Shown here piece after piece: positions 13,445 through 21,788 of a DNA stretch of 24,932 nt; position 1 is the first letter of the stretch, and each line of letters starts with the position of its first letter. The stretch spans positions 1-24,932 of the forward strand of contig DGUP01000003.1 in the NCBI GenBank assembly GCA_002394685.1, in the 5' to 3' direction. The translations under genes were made by a program, and so were the position numbers. Under the pieces are notes generated by a model. It worked only from the letters and a program-made list of their open reading frames with translations. It ran no database searches and had not been told where the DNA came from. Source of the stretch: Treponema sp. UBA4307 (GTDB lineage: Bacteria; Spirochaetota; Spirochaetia; Treponematales; Treponemataceae).

Positions 13445-14964
13445 ATCTGAAAGTTTCCCAGACTCTTAAAAATCAGAGTATAAGAAAAATCATTACCATC
13501 ACTATGATTGTGGCTATATTCTTCATTAATATACTGCTCCTTGGGGTCCTGCAGATTTCCAGAAGAGGAATGACAACTCTGGGAGAAGCCTACAAATCAA
13601 ATAGTGAAATAAATAATTTTACTGAATGTCTTACTCTTACAGAAAAGTACATGGAAAATTACGTGATTTACCGTTCCTTTGAAAGTATTGATGCTTACTA
13701 TTCAAATAGAAGTAAACTTGAAGAACTGAACGCTACTTTAAAAAGTTTTCCATCATCCAATGAAGTGCTTCAGAAAGAATATATTGTTCATCAGCTTACC
13801 AGCTCTTTTATTTACTACGGAAATAAAGCTATTTCTGCAAGGCGTGCTTACAGTCCGGACGAAACAAATTATTATTTTTCAAAAACCATTGACTGTTACC
13901 AGCTGCTTAATTCGGAAATCCTTGAGCTGAATAAACTGCTCCTCCAGAAGAATGCCCGTACTTATGAAAACAACTTGTCTCAGCTTTCTTCTATGTCAGG
14001 ATTCAGCGTTATATTTTTCGAATTCGTTTCTGTAGCAATAGTTGCAATTCTGTATTTAATCATCACTCAGATTACAAAACCACTTACGGAAATTTCTGAA
14101 GTTGCCCATAGAGTTTCACGCCGGGATTTTGATGTTCCTCTCTTTAACAATAATTCTACAAACGAAATTGGAAATATTTGCCAGGCCTTTGACCGAATGA
14201 TTATTTCAATCCGGGAATACATTGATACAATCTGGGAAAAAGCCCGCACCGAAGCCGAACTTAAGGAAAAGGAAATTGAAATGCAGGCCCTTTACACTGA
14301 TGCCCAGCTTCGTGCCCTGCAGAATCAGATAAATCCTCACTTTCTGTTTAATACTTTGAACACAGGTGCCCAGCTTGCAATGATGGAAGGGGCTGACAAA
14401 ACCTGTTATTTTATTGAACAGATTTCAGATTTCTTCCGCTATAAAATTCAGAATCAGGGACAGACTGCTTCTATTGCAGAAGAACTTGGACTTGTGGACA
14501 ATTTCGTTTACATTATGAAGGTCCGCTTTGGACAGCGTTTAAGTTTTGTTAAAAATGTTCCTGACCTTTTGCCGGATGTTCAGATTCCAATGATGACTTT
14601 GCAGCCTCTTGTTGAAAACTGCATAAAGCACGGTTTGAAAAATGAACAGGGTGAAGTCTTGCTTAATGTTGAAGAAAATGAAAAATATGTAGAAATTTCC
14701 GTTTCTGATAATGGAGAGGGAATGTCTGAGGATGTTAAGCAGCAGGTATTTGAGGCTGTGCGGCAGGAAAAAACTAAGCTTAGTGAAAAATATTCTTCCG
14801 TTACGCCAGGAACTGTTGAAAAAGAAAAACATACAGGTACAGGGCTTGTAAATGTTTTTTTAAGGCTTAAACTATATTTTCATAGGGATGATATTTTTGA
14901 TATCACATCAAACGAAAACGGAAGAGGAACAAAATTTATAATCAGGATGCCGTACCATGTATAA
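13441..14964 (+). CDS. YesM/LytS-type sensor histidine kinase
   Basis: The product is 507 residues. Membrane helices at about 17-38 and 188-210 enclose a helical extracytoplasmic sensor of about 150 residues. A HAMP-like region follows (TKPLTEISEVAHRVSRRDFDVPL, then NEIGNICQAFDRM), then a coiled segment. The His_kinase (YesM-like) block is LRALQNQINPHFLFNTLNTG, with the phosphorylated His300. The HATPase part has LQPLVENCIKHGL (N-box), SVSDNGEGM (G1) and GTGLVNVFLRLKLYF (G2). It overlaps the binding-protein gene by four bases and the response regulator gene by eight. It should autophosphorylate on sensing through the partner binding protein and phosphorylate the regulator. Confidence 0.95.
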   Translation: MNLKVSQTLKNQSIRKIITITMIVAIFFINILLLGVLQISRRGMTTLGEAYKSNSEINNFTECLTLTEKYMENYVIYRSFESIDAYYSNRSKLEELNATLKSFPSSNEVLQKEYIVHQLTSSFIYYGNKAISARRAYSPDETNYYFSKTIDCYQLLNSEILELNKLLLQKNARTYENNLSQLSSMSGFSVIFFEFVSVAIVAILYLIITQITKPLTEISEVAHRVSRRDFDVPLFNNNSTNEIGNICQAFDRMIISIREYIDTIWEKARTEAELKEKEIEMQALYTDAQLRALQNQINPHFLFNTLNTGAQLAMMEGADKTCYFIEQISDFFRYKIQNQGQTASIAEELGLVDNFVYIMKVRFGQRLSFVKNVPDLLPDVQIPMMTLQPLVENCIKHGLKNEQGEVLLNVEENEKYVEISVSDNGEGMSEDVKQQVFEAVRQEKTKLSEKYSSVTPGTVEKEKHTGTGLVNVFLRLKLYFHRDDIFDITSNENGRGTKFIIRMPYHV

Positions 14965-16513
14965 TATTTTGCTTACTGACGACGAACAGATTGTAATCGA
15001 CTCACTTTCCTTCATTATCAATAAAAATTTTGAGGGCCAGGTTAATCTTTATACTGCGAATTCTGGAACCAAGGCTCTTGAGATTGCAACAAATGAAGAT
15101 ATTGATATTATTTTTATGGATATTAATATGCCAGGTTTGTCAGGGCTGGACACGGTGAGCTGTATTAATAAACTGAAACCGGATATTGTAATTGTAATTC
15201 TCAGTGCCTTTGACAGATTTCAGTACGCTCAGGAAGCCATGAATCTTGGTGCATTTAAATATATTACAAAACCGGTGAACCGAAATGTTGTCATTCAGAC
15301 AATCCGTTCTGCAATGGACTTAATCGACAACAAGAGGGGCACCCAGACGGCAAATATTGAGCTGCATAAAAAACTGGACTTTGTTTCTCCAATGATTGAA
15401 AATGATTTTATATTCGCCTGCATTTTCAGCAAAGACAGTAATGTGGATGTTCAGTCCTATCTGGAATATTTTGGTTTAACAAACCGGGCCTGGGCTATTG
15501 CCTGTGTAGAAATCAAAAACATCAACTCTGAAAATCAGCACGATATTTACATGTACGTTCGCCGCCTTTTAAGTGAGGAACACCGCTGCATTGTTTCTTC
15601 ATTTATAATGAATATGACGATTGTTTATATTCCCCTGGAGGAAGGGCAGGATAACCGGGAGTGGCTGGAAATACTTGTAAAAAAATTCCATTCAAAGCTT
15701 TCCTTTAATGTACAGCGGGAAATTAGAATTGGAGTCAGCAGAATCGAAAATAAATTTGATTTAATTAAATCTGCATATAACAAGGCTTCTTCAGCACTTT
15801 CCATGGTTCCTGCAAGCGGTGGAATAAAATATGCAGAAGATATTCCTGAAAGTGAAGAGGCTGAGCCAAATCCTGACGATAACAGTAATGAGCTTAAGAA
15901 AAAGCTTTTTATTAAAATTCGTCAGGGGGATCTGGACGGTGTAAAGAATCTTGTTCAGCTGTATACGGAAAAAGTTATTTCAAGTGAACAGGATCTGAAC
16001 AAAATAAAGAACCGCTTTTTTGAAGCAATTGTTACAGGAAGAAATATTGTAACAGAAATAGATGAGCAGTATGCTAATAAAAGTTTTGATGATGCATTCT
16101 CTGTGTTAAACGGCGAAAATGACATTAAAATGCTCTGCGACTATTTTAAGAAAATGCTGCTGGAATATACTGCGGATATAAATAACACTAAAAATCACGC
16201 AGAAAATCCTGTAGTTGCTAAGGTTTGTGATTATATTAACACTCACTTAAGCGAAGAACTTTCCCTGGATCAGATGTCGGAGTATGCTGGTGTAAGTTCC
16301 TTCTACCTTAGTAAAATCTTTAAGGAAGAAAAGGGTGTGAATTATATAGCTTTTGTAACAGACCGTCGTCTTGAAATGGGACAGAAGCTTTTAAAGGAGA
16401 GTCAGCTTTCAATTAAGGAGATCACTGCTGAAATCGGTTATAATGACCAGAATTATTTCAGCCGCTTGTTTAAGAACAAGTTTGGTCTTTCACCAAGCGA
16501 GTACAGAAGATAA
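14957..16513 (+). CDS. AraC-type response regulator (YesN-like)
   Basis: The product is 518 residues. The N-terminal receiver (about 1-120) has TDDEQ, the phosphoacceptor Asp55 in FMDINMPG, LSAFDRFQYAQEAM, and the Lys of KYITKPV. A middle region of about 280 residues resembles the YesN-type linker. The C-terminal AraC domain (about 420-518) has VCDYINTHLSEELSLDQMSEYAGVSSFYLSKIFKEEKG and ITAEIGYNDQNYFSRLFKNKFGLSPSEYR, two helix-turn-helix units. It overlaps the kinase gene by eight bases. It is the likely activator of the sugar uptake genes; the transporter operon starting at 20569 is the obvious nearby target, though no site can be proven from the sequence. Confidence 0.95.
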   Translation: MYNILLTDDEQIVIDSLSFIINKNFEGQVNLYTANSGTKALEIATNEDIDIIFMDINMPGLSGLDTVSCINKLKPDIVIVILSAFDRFQYAQEAMNLGAFKYITKPVNRNVVIQTIRSAMDLIDNKRGTQTANIELHKKLDFVSPMIENDFIFACIFSKDSNVDVQSYLEYFGLTNRAWAIACVEIKNINSENQHDIYMYVRRLLSEEHRCIVSSFIMNMTIVYIPLEEGQDNREWLEILVKKFHSKLSFNVQREIRIGVSRIENKFDLIKSAYNKASSALSMVPASGGIKYAEDIPESEEAEPNPDDNSNELKKKLFIKIRQGDLDGVKNLVQLYTEKVISSEQDLNKIKNRFFEAIVTGRNIVTEIDEQYANKSFDDAFSVLNGENDIKMLCDYFKKMLLEYTADINNTKNHAENPVVAKVCDYINTHLSEELSLDQMSEYAGVSSFYLSKIFKEEKGVNYIAFVTDRRLEMGQKLLKESQLSIKEITAEIGYNDQNYFSRLFKNKFGLSPSEYRR

Positions 16514-16523
16514 GGATTTTATA

Positions 16524-17588
16524 ATGAAGAAAATCATCAGCAGATGTGCAGCAGTATTATTATTCTCCCTGATTTTTGGAAGTGCATTAATTTCCTGTGA
16601 CGAAAAAAATAATCAGACTAAAAAAAGTAATGTACAAACTTCTTCCTCATACGATTTAACTGTTGGTTTTTCCATTGATACTCTCGCCATTGAACGCTGG
16701 CAGAGGGATCTGGACGTATTTGTAAACCGGGTAAAGGAACTTGGTGCCAATATTATTGTTCAGAATGCGGGAAGCAGTGTGGAAGAACAGAATCGTCAGC
16801 TTATGTATCTGATGGAAAGAAATGTTGATGTTATTGTGTGTCTTCCAAAGGATGCAGACGGTCTTGCAGAATCAATCCAGAAAATCAAGTCAAAGGGAAT
16901 TCCTGTTATCAGTTATGACCGTTTAATCAGAGGCTGTGATGTGGATTTGTACATGACTGTGGACAGTGAAAGAGTTGGCGAACTGATGGCAGAACAGATG
17001 CAGAGAATTACAAAATCCATGAACTGGTACTGCATTCTGGGAGATCAGAAAGATTACAATATGACGATGATTGAGCAGGGAATGAACAATGTTCTTTCAA
17101 ATACATACATAAGAATCAATCACACATTTTATACCAGCGGATGGAATTATGACCTGGCCTATGACGAAGCTGTTAATCTTATTACAAGCGGCAGAATTCC
17201 GGGGGCAATTATTTGTGGAAATGATGCGGTTGCTGATGCGGTGATTAAGGCCTTTTCAACTTATTATCCGGATCATCATATTCCAATCTGTGGTCAGGAT
17301 GCAGAAATTGCGGCCTGCCAGAGTATTGTTTCGGGAAAGCAGGATTTTACTATCTACAAACCTATTACTAAACTTGCAGAATATGCTGCGGAATATGCAG
17401 TTCGTATGGCAAAGGGATCAAAATCTGAAGAATTGAGCCAGGGCTTAAAAACAATCGATAATGGTTACAAGATGGTTCCGGTTTATCTTCTTCAGCCTGA
17501 ACTGGTAACTATAGAAAATATTGATAGAGTAATTATTGACTCAGGATTTCATACATTTAATGAAGTTTATGGAGCAAAAGCCCAGTGA
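16524..17588 (+). CDS. XylF/ChvE-like sugar-binding lipoprotein in the sensor operon
   Basis: The product is 354 residues from ATG 16524. TAAGGA overlapping the preceding stop is the ribosome site; the frame is open further upstream, but only inside the regulator gene. The signal peptide ends in the lipobox ALISC (Cys25). The mature part is a type 1 periplasmic-binding protein of the xylose/multiple-sugar family: LTVGFSIDTLAIERWQRDLD, VDVIVCLPKDADGLAESI, GIPVISYDRLI, ICGNDAVADAVIKAF, PICGQDAEIAACQSIVSGKQDFTIYKP, and a tail with VIIDSGFHTFNEVYG. It is a paralogue of the transporter protein at 20569-21648 (shared RW, YDRLI, GQD and IDSG blocks) but clearly diverged. Its place ten bases after the regulator suggests it delivers sugar to the sensor rather than to uptake. 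It could also share the downstream permease. Confidence 0.9.
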   Translation: MKKIISRCAAVLLFSLIFGSALISCDEKNNQTKKSNVQTSSSYDLTVGFSIDTLAIERWQRDLDVFVNRVKELGANIIVQNAGSSVEEQNRQLMYLMERNVDVIVCLPKDADGLAESIQKIKSKGIPVISYDRLIRGCDVDLYMTVDSERVGELMAEQMQRITKSMNWYCILGDQKDYNMTMIEQGMNNVLSNTYIRINHTFYTSGWNYDLAYDEAVNLITSGRIPGAIICGNDAVADAVIKAFSTYYPDHHIPICGQDAEIAACQSIVSGKQDFTIYKPITKLAEYAAEYAVRMAKGSKSEELSQGLKTIDNGYKMVPVYLLQPELVTIENIDRVIIDSGFHTFNEVYGAKAQ

Positions 17589-17608
17589 CACTTTGCCTGC
17601 ACCGGGCT
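17579..17608 (-). terminator. Probable terminator of the chemotaxis receptor gene
   Basis: Read on the minus strand, AGCCCGGTG and CACTGGGCT form a nine-pair stem including one G-U pair, followed by TTTT. On the plus strand the same hairpin has a C-A mismatch and no T-run, so it serves the plus operon poorly. It overlaps the end of the binding-protein gene. Confidence 0.5.
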
Positions 17609-17645
17609 CTTGTGATATAACAGCATGAAGATGGCAGTTAAATTT

Positions 17646-19541
17646 TCAATCAACCTTAAACTTGTGAACTTCATTACTCATGCTGGTTATGCTGTCTTTA
17701 TTGTCCTGGCTGAGAAGATTGATATCCTGCAGGTCATCATTAATCTGCTGGGCTCCAATCGACATTTCACCCATGGAATCTGACAGAATTTGAGTAACGT
17801 TTTCAAGTCGATTCATTTCCTTTGCAATCTCCTGGCTGCCGAAAATCATCTCAGCGGAACTATTCTTTACAGTATTAGTTACCGAATTAATTTCTCTGAT
17901 TGCAATAAGAATTTCCTGACTGCCATTTTTCTGTTCTTCCATGGCCCTGATAACAGACTCACTCAGGTCGTTAACCTGTTTACATGAATTGAAAATTTCT
18001 GAAAACTTAATTTCGATTCGTGAGGAAGATGTTGAAAGTGTAGAAATATCGTTACCCAGATTTTGCAGAGTCTGAGTAATAGTCTTACTATTTTCAGAAG
18101 TTTCCTCTGCAAGCTTTCTGATTTCTTCAGCAACAACAGCAAAACCCTTTCCTGTATCACCGGCATGCGCAGCTTCGATTGCCGCATTCATTGCCAGTAA
18201 GTTTGTCTGTGCTGCAATTTCCTGAATTACATTACTTGCATCTATCAGAGTGCTTGAATCCTGCAATACCTTCTGGGCAATTTTATTTGTATCAGACATT
18301 GTTTTCTGGCCTTCAGAAGTTGATTCAGTGAGAGCTGTAATTGAAGAGTTTGTCTGCTCAAGAGTCTTTGTAACTGAATTAATATTCGCTACCATCTGTT
18401 CAATCGATGCAGTTGATTGTGCAACACTTGCAGCCTGAGAACTGATGCTTTCGTCGAGATTTTTAAGTCCCTTGAGGATGGCTTCGATATTTGCAACAGT
18501 TTCAGTAACACCTGCTGACTGAGAAAGAGTCTGTTTTTTTACACCATCAATATTTGAACTTATCTGGTTGATGGCACTTGCGGCACTGCTTGTACTGCTG
18601 GCAAGTTGTTCGCCCAGACTCTTCATTTCACCAGCGTTTTCGCGAATGTTTTCGATTGCAGAACGAATTTTTTCAATGGTCATGTTGAAATATGTGCAGA
18701 GCAGTGTGATTTCATCATTTCCAGAAATCTTCAGTTGAGCAGTCAAATCACCTTCACCCTCAGAAATGTCCTTAAGCTTATTTGTTATATTAACAATTGG
18801 ACGAACAAAAATTCGGACAATCACAAACACGAGGATTACGCATGAAATACAAACGATTATCAGGCTCAAAAAAATAAGGAATAAAACGATTTTGTTGAAC
18901 TCTTTCTTCTGTTCATTTTGACGTGTCTGAATTGCAGTTTCCATATCATCCACATAATTTCCTGTACCAATTACCCAGTGATATGGCTCGTAAGGTGCTG
19001 TGTAGGAACGTTTTGGCTGAGGGACATCAGATCCCATCTTAGGATATTTGAAGTTTACAAAGCCTCCTTCAGGATTTTGTCCGACTTCAATAAAATCCCT
19101 TACCATCCACTTTCCGTCTTCGTCAGTCCAGTTAATACGATTTGTACCTTCTGTTTCAGGTTTAGGCGGCAGAAGAATATTTATTCCATCATAAGTATCA
19201 ATCCAGAAGTATCCATCGCTTCCATACCGGAGTCCTCTGACAAGTTCCTTAACCCTGGCCTGTCGCTCCTCAAGAGAAAGCCCTTCCTTTTCATATTCAG
19301 CATCGTAAGTTTTAATCAACGAAATTGTATTCTGTACCTGCCCCTGAATTTTTTCATCATAATTGGCATACATTGTATTATGCTCATTTTCCAGACTGAT
19401 ATTTTGCAAACGAGCCAGAATTACAAATGCTGATACCGTGTATAAAGCAGCAACGCACAGAAGGATTCCCACAGAAACGAATCCCATTTTAAATTTTAAA
19501 CTGATGATTTTTTTAGATTTTGATTTCTCTCTAAGCTCCAT
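17646..19541 (-). CDS. Methyl-accepting chemotaxis protein with a single Cache domain
   Basis: The product is 631 residues from ATG 19541, behind AGGAGAGG. Membrane helices are at about 18-40 and 218-242. Between them lies an sCache_2-type ligand domain, with GLRYGSDGYFWIDTYDGINILLPPKPETEG, the FVNFKYPK segment, and PYHWVIGTGNYVDDM. A HAMP domain follows (FVRPIVNITNKLKDISEGEGDLTAQL), then a long coiled signalling domain with the conserved hairpin EIAAQTNLLAMNAAIEAAHAG...GKGFAVVAEEIRKLAEE. Cache_2 domains of this type usually bind small organic acids or similar molecules; the ligand here is unknown. The protein drives CheA/CheW signalling to flagella. It sits alone between two sugar-sensing operons and is read in the opposite direction with its own promoter. 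Confidence 0.95.
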   Translation of the reverse strand: MELREKSKSKKIISLKFKMGFVSVGILLCVAALYTVSAFVILARLQNISLENEHNTMYANYDEKIQGQVQNTISLIKTYDAEYEKEGLSLEERQARVKELVRGLRYGSDGYFWIDTYDGINILLPPKPETEGTNRINWTDEDGKWMVRDFIEVGQNPEGGFVNFKYPKMGSDVPQPKRSYTAPYEPYHWVIGTGNYVDDMETAIQTRQNEQKKEFNKIVLFLIFLSLIIVCISCVILVFVIVRIFVRPIVNITNKLKDISEGEGDLTAQLKISGNDEITLLCTYFNMTIEKIRSAIENIRENAGEMKSLGEQLASSTSSAASAINQISSNIDGVKKQTLSQSAGVTETVANIEAILKGLKNLDESISSQAASVAQSTASIEQMVANINSVTKTLEQTNSSITALTESTSEGQKTMSDTNKIAQKVLQDSSTLIDASNVIQEIAAQTNLLAMNAAIEAAHAGDTGKGFAVVAEEIRKLAEETSENSKTITQTLQNLGNDISTLSTSSSRIEIKFSEIFNSCKQVNDLSESVIRAMEEQKNGSQEILIAIREINSVTNTVKNSSAEMIFGSQEIAKEMNRLENVTQILSDSMGEMSIGAQQINDDLQDINLLSQDNKDSITSMSNEVHKFKVD

Positions 19542-19571
19542 AAACCTCTCCTGAAAATAGAACTACAGAAA

Positions 19572-19600
19572 AGTATATCTCTTTAAAATCTGATTATCAA
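19572..19600 (-). promoter_or_regulatory. Sigma70-type promoter of the chemotaxis receptor gene
   Basis: On the minus strand, TTGATA (19600-19595), a 17-base spacer and TATACT (19577-19572) give a leader of about 25 bases carrying AGGAGAGG. Confidence 0.75.
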
Positions 19601-19631
19601 ATAATAAACTATTATATAAACCCCACTCTAA

Positions 19632-19817
19632 TGTTAAATATAGAGTTTTGAACTTAACCCATAACGCTAAAAAAATGGCCGGGATTTGGATTTTGGCAGA
19701 TTAAATAATATAGATGCCAGGGATGAAAAAGATTTAGAAAAAACACTCAGCTTGTGCAGCCGCAAAGCGGCTAACGAAAATAATTACAAGCACAAGCTGC
19801 GTGTAGAGGGCGAGCCC
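19632..19817 (+). repeat. 186-bp repeat, copy 1
   Basis: This segment is repeated at 20091-20276 at the same length with only a few differences, mostly in the first 50 bases and one or two later. Both begin TGTTAAATATAGAGTTTTGAA and end GAGCCC. The inside can fold: CAGCTTGTGC (19748-19757) pairs with GCACAAGCTG (19790-19799) around an inner hairpin AGCCGC-AAA-GCGGCT (19758-19772). No convincing reading frame is present. It lies in the gene-free stretch between the chemotaxis receptor and the transporter operon. Confidence 0.9.
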
Positions 19818-19833
19818 ACTCCCCTCATACGGT

Positions 19834-20052
19834 TGTTAAATATAGAGTTTTGAATCTTAACGAATAACGCTAAAAACAGTCGGAATCAGGGTTCTGTCAG
19901 AAAAAAGTGATACTAAAATATATGAAGAATCTCAGATAGTGAAAAAACAAGCGTAGACGGGGTTATGGCACGAAATCCACTTTGTGCTGGCGAGCGAAGC
20001 GAGTCCAATTTCCAATTTTGCACAACCATAGATTTCGTGACATGTTCCCGTC
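19834..20052 (+). repeat. Diverged repeat copy 2 with a different structured interior
   Basis: It begins with the same TGTTAAATATAGAGTTTTGAA end as copies 1 and 3. Its next part (CAGTCGGAATCAGGGTTCTGTCAG, 19877-19900) instead matches the inverted right end of the element at 20092-20394. Further in, a nested hairpin spans 19956-20052: GACGGG/CCCGTC, then CACGAAATC/GATTTCGTG (19969-19977 with 20031-20039), then TTGTGC/GCACAA (19982-19987 with 20020-20025). The tip contains GCGAGCGAAGCGAG. No coding potential is apparent. Confidence 0.8.
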
Positions 20053-20091
20053 GGGCAGTCAACGTTAATAATTCTTTCCCCCCAAACGGTT

Positions 20092-20394
20092 GTTAAATAT
20101 AGAGTTTTGAACCTTAACGAATAACGCAAAAAAACGGCCGGGATTTGGATTTTGGCAGATTAAATAATATAGATGCCAGGGAGGAAAAAGATTTAGAAAA
20201 AACACTCAGCTTGTGCAGCCGCAAAGCGGCTAACGAAAATAATTACAAGCACAAGCTGCGTGTAGAGGGTGAGCCCTCGGTTTTTCTAAATCTTTTTCAT
20301 CCCTCTCACCATATTAAGTATTTCAAATGACAGAACCCCGATTCCGACCGTTTTTTCTGTATTTATCAGCATATTTCAAAACCCAACATTTAAC
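20092..20394 (+). mobile_element. MITE-like fold-back element containing repeat copy 3
   Basis: The left half is the 186-bp repeat. The right end is its imperfect inverse. GTTAAAT and GTTTTGAA at the left end recur inverted as ATTTAAC (20388-20394) and TTCAAAAC (20375-20382). The AAAAACGG block recurs as CCGTTTTTT (20348-20356). AAAAAGATTTAGAAAAA recurs as TTTTTCTAAATCTTTTT (20280-20296). The whole 303 bases can fold into one long interrupted hairpin with the CAGCTTGTGC/GCACAAGCTG structure (20207-20216 with 20249-20258) inside. No transposase is encoded, so this fits a non-autonomous element. No convincing target-site duplication could be defined. Confidence 0.75.
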
Positions 20395-20503
20395 CCAATT
20401 AGCACTTTTTTGACCACAAAAAAATCTAGGCCGATGTGAAAAATCTACTGTTTTTCTTCATAAAAATTCAAGAAATTAACAAAATTATACAGAATTTGAC
20501 CCG

Positions 20504-20530
20504 TTCACAATAAAAAATCACCCCTATAAT
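20504..20530 (+). promoter_or_regulatory. Promoter region of the sugar transporter operon
   Basis: A perfect TATAAT (20525-20530) precedes the ATG by 38 bases, with AAGGAGG at 20556-20562. The best -35 is TTCACA (20504-20509) with a short 15-base spacer; TTGACC at 20496-20501 is too far away. A -35 with poor spacing fits dependence on an activator such as the AraC-type regulator of this region, but that is inference. Confidence 0.5.
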
Positions 20531-20568
20531 AAACTTAGCTTTATAAAAAAACGTTAAGGAGGCTTTTT

Positions 20569-21648
20569 ATGAAGAAGTTGGGAAAAGTGCTGGCAATTGC
20601 TCTTGGTGCAGCTTTAGTTCTTAGTGCTACAGGTTGTACAAAGACAACTAGCGCCGCAAAAATTGGTGTTTCAATGCCTACAAAAGATTTACAGCGTTGG
20701 AACCAGGACGGATCTAACATGAAGAGCGAGCTTGAAAAGGCTGGTTATAGTGTTGACCTCCAGTTTGCTAACAACGATATCGCAACACAGATCTCTCAGA
20801 TTGAAAATATGATTACTGGTAAGTGCCAGGTTCTCGTTATTGCTTCAATCGATGGTTCTGCTCTTAAGGGTGCTTTGGAAACTGCAAAGGAACAGGGCAT
20901 CAAGGTTATTGCTTATGACCGTCTTATCATGAACTCAGATGCAGTATCTTACTATGCTACATTTGATAACTACAAAGTTGGTACAATCCAGGGTGACTAT
21001 CTCGTAGAAAACCTGAATTTGAAGACAAGATCAGCTGATGATCCTGCTTACATCGAACTCTTTACAGGTTCACCAGATGATAACAACATCAACTTCTTCT
21101 TCGGTGGTGCTATGGATGTCCTCCAGCCATACCTGGATAACGGTACTCTCGTAGTTCGTTCTGGTCAGACTTCAAAGGCTCAGTGTGCTACATTGAACTG
21201 GTCTACAGAAGAAGCTCAGAAGCGTATGGAAAACCTTATCACAGGTCAGGGATACGGTCCTAACGGAAACCGCCTGGATGCAGTTTATTCATCTAACGAT
21301 TCATGTGCTATGGGTATTACAAACGCTCTGGTAAATGCTGGATACACAGCTGCTAACTTCCCAATCGTAACTGGTCAGGACTGTGATATCGGTTCTGTAA
21401 AGAACATGCTCGCCGGAACACAGGCAATGTCTATCTTCAAGGATACACGTACACTTGCTTCTAAGGTTGTTGAAATGGTTGATGCAATCGTTAAGGGTGG
21501 AGAACCTCCAATCAACGATACAAAGACATACGACAACGGAACAGGTATCATTCCTTCATTCCTTTGTGAACCAGTATTCGGTACAGTTGATAACTACAAA
21601 GAATTGCTTATCGACTCTGGATACTACACAGAGGCTCAGCTTAACTAG
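20569..21648 (+). CDS. Sugar ABC transporter binding lipoprotein, ChvE/XylF type
   Basis: The product is 359 residues, behind a near-perfect AAGGAGG. The signal peptide ends in the lipobox SATGC (Cys23). The mature protein is a multiple-sugar (ChvE-like) binding protein: KIGVSMPTKDLQRWNQDG, VLVIASIDGSALKGAL, GIKVIAYDRLI, LFTGSPDDNNINFFFGGAMDVL, the LDAVYSSNDSCAMGIT hinge region, IVTGQDCDIGSVKNMLAGTQAMSIFKDTR, and the tail GYYTEAQLN. Family members bind xylose, glucose, galactose or arabinose. Codon choice (many GCT, ATC, GAC and AAG codons) differs from neighbouring genes and suggests high expression. A terminator-like hairpin follows before the ATPase gene, which would give more binding protein than transporter. 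Confidence 0.95.
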   Translation: MKKLGKVLAIALGAALVLSATGCTKTTSAAKIGVSMPTKDLQRWNQDGSNMKSELEKAGYSVDLQFANNDIATQISQIENMITGKCQVLVIASIDGSALKGALETAKEQGIKVIAYDRLIMNSDAVSYYATFDNYKVGTIQGDYLVENLNLKTRSADDPAYIELFTGSPDDNNINFFFGGAMDVLQPYLDNGTLVVRSGQTSKAQCATLNWSTEEAQKRMENLITGQGYGPNGNRLDAVYSSNDSCAMGITNALVNAGYTAANFPIVTGQDCDIGSVKNMLAGTQAMSIFKDTRTLASKVVEMVDAIVKGGEPPINDTKTYDNGTGIIPSFLCEPVFGTVDNYKELLIDSGYYTEAQLN

Positions 21649-21668
21649 TTAAACTGAATTGAAACTAA

Positions 21669-21703
21669 GCTTGGCCCTCGCAGTGGGGGTCAGGCTTTTT
21701 TTT
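21669..21703 (+). terminator. Intra-operon terminator between binding protein and ATPase genes
   Basis: GCTTGGCCC (21669-21677) pairs with GGGGTCAGGC (up to 21695) through nine pairs including two G-U, followed by eight T (21696-21703). A second hairpin CTGCGA/TCGCAG lies at 21709-21726. Leaky termination here would set the usual excess of binding protein over membrane components. Confidence 0.75.
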
Positions 21704-21788
21704 CCGGTCTGCGATTCTGGTCGCAGTAAAAGCTGCTTGAAAATAATCTGGTGTACAAATCCGTATATTTTGATAAAGAGAGGTTCCA

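Noticed and set aside
18918..19433. 171-residue plus-strand frame inside the chemotaxis receptor gene
   Set aside because: It is antisense to the conserved Cache domain, and its Cys/Ile/Phe-rich translation has no domain features.
19932..20129. 65-residue minus-strand frame across copy 2
   Set aside because: It is generated by the nested hairpin sequence; no start signal or family resemblance.
20145..20330. 61-residue frame within the fold-back element
   Set aside because: It follows the repeat structure, lacks a ribosome site, and the matching frame in copy 1 does not continue past the repeat.
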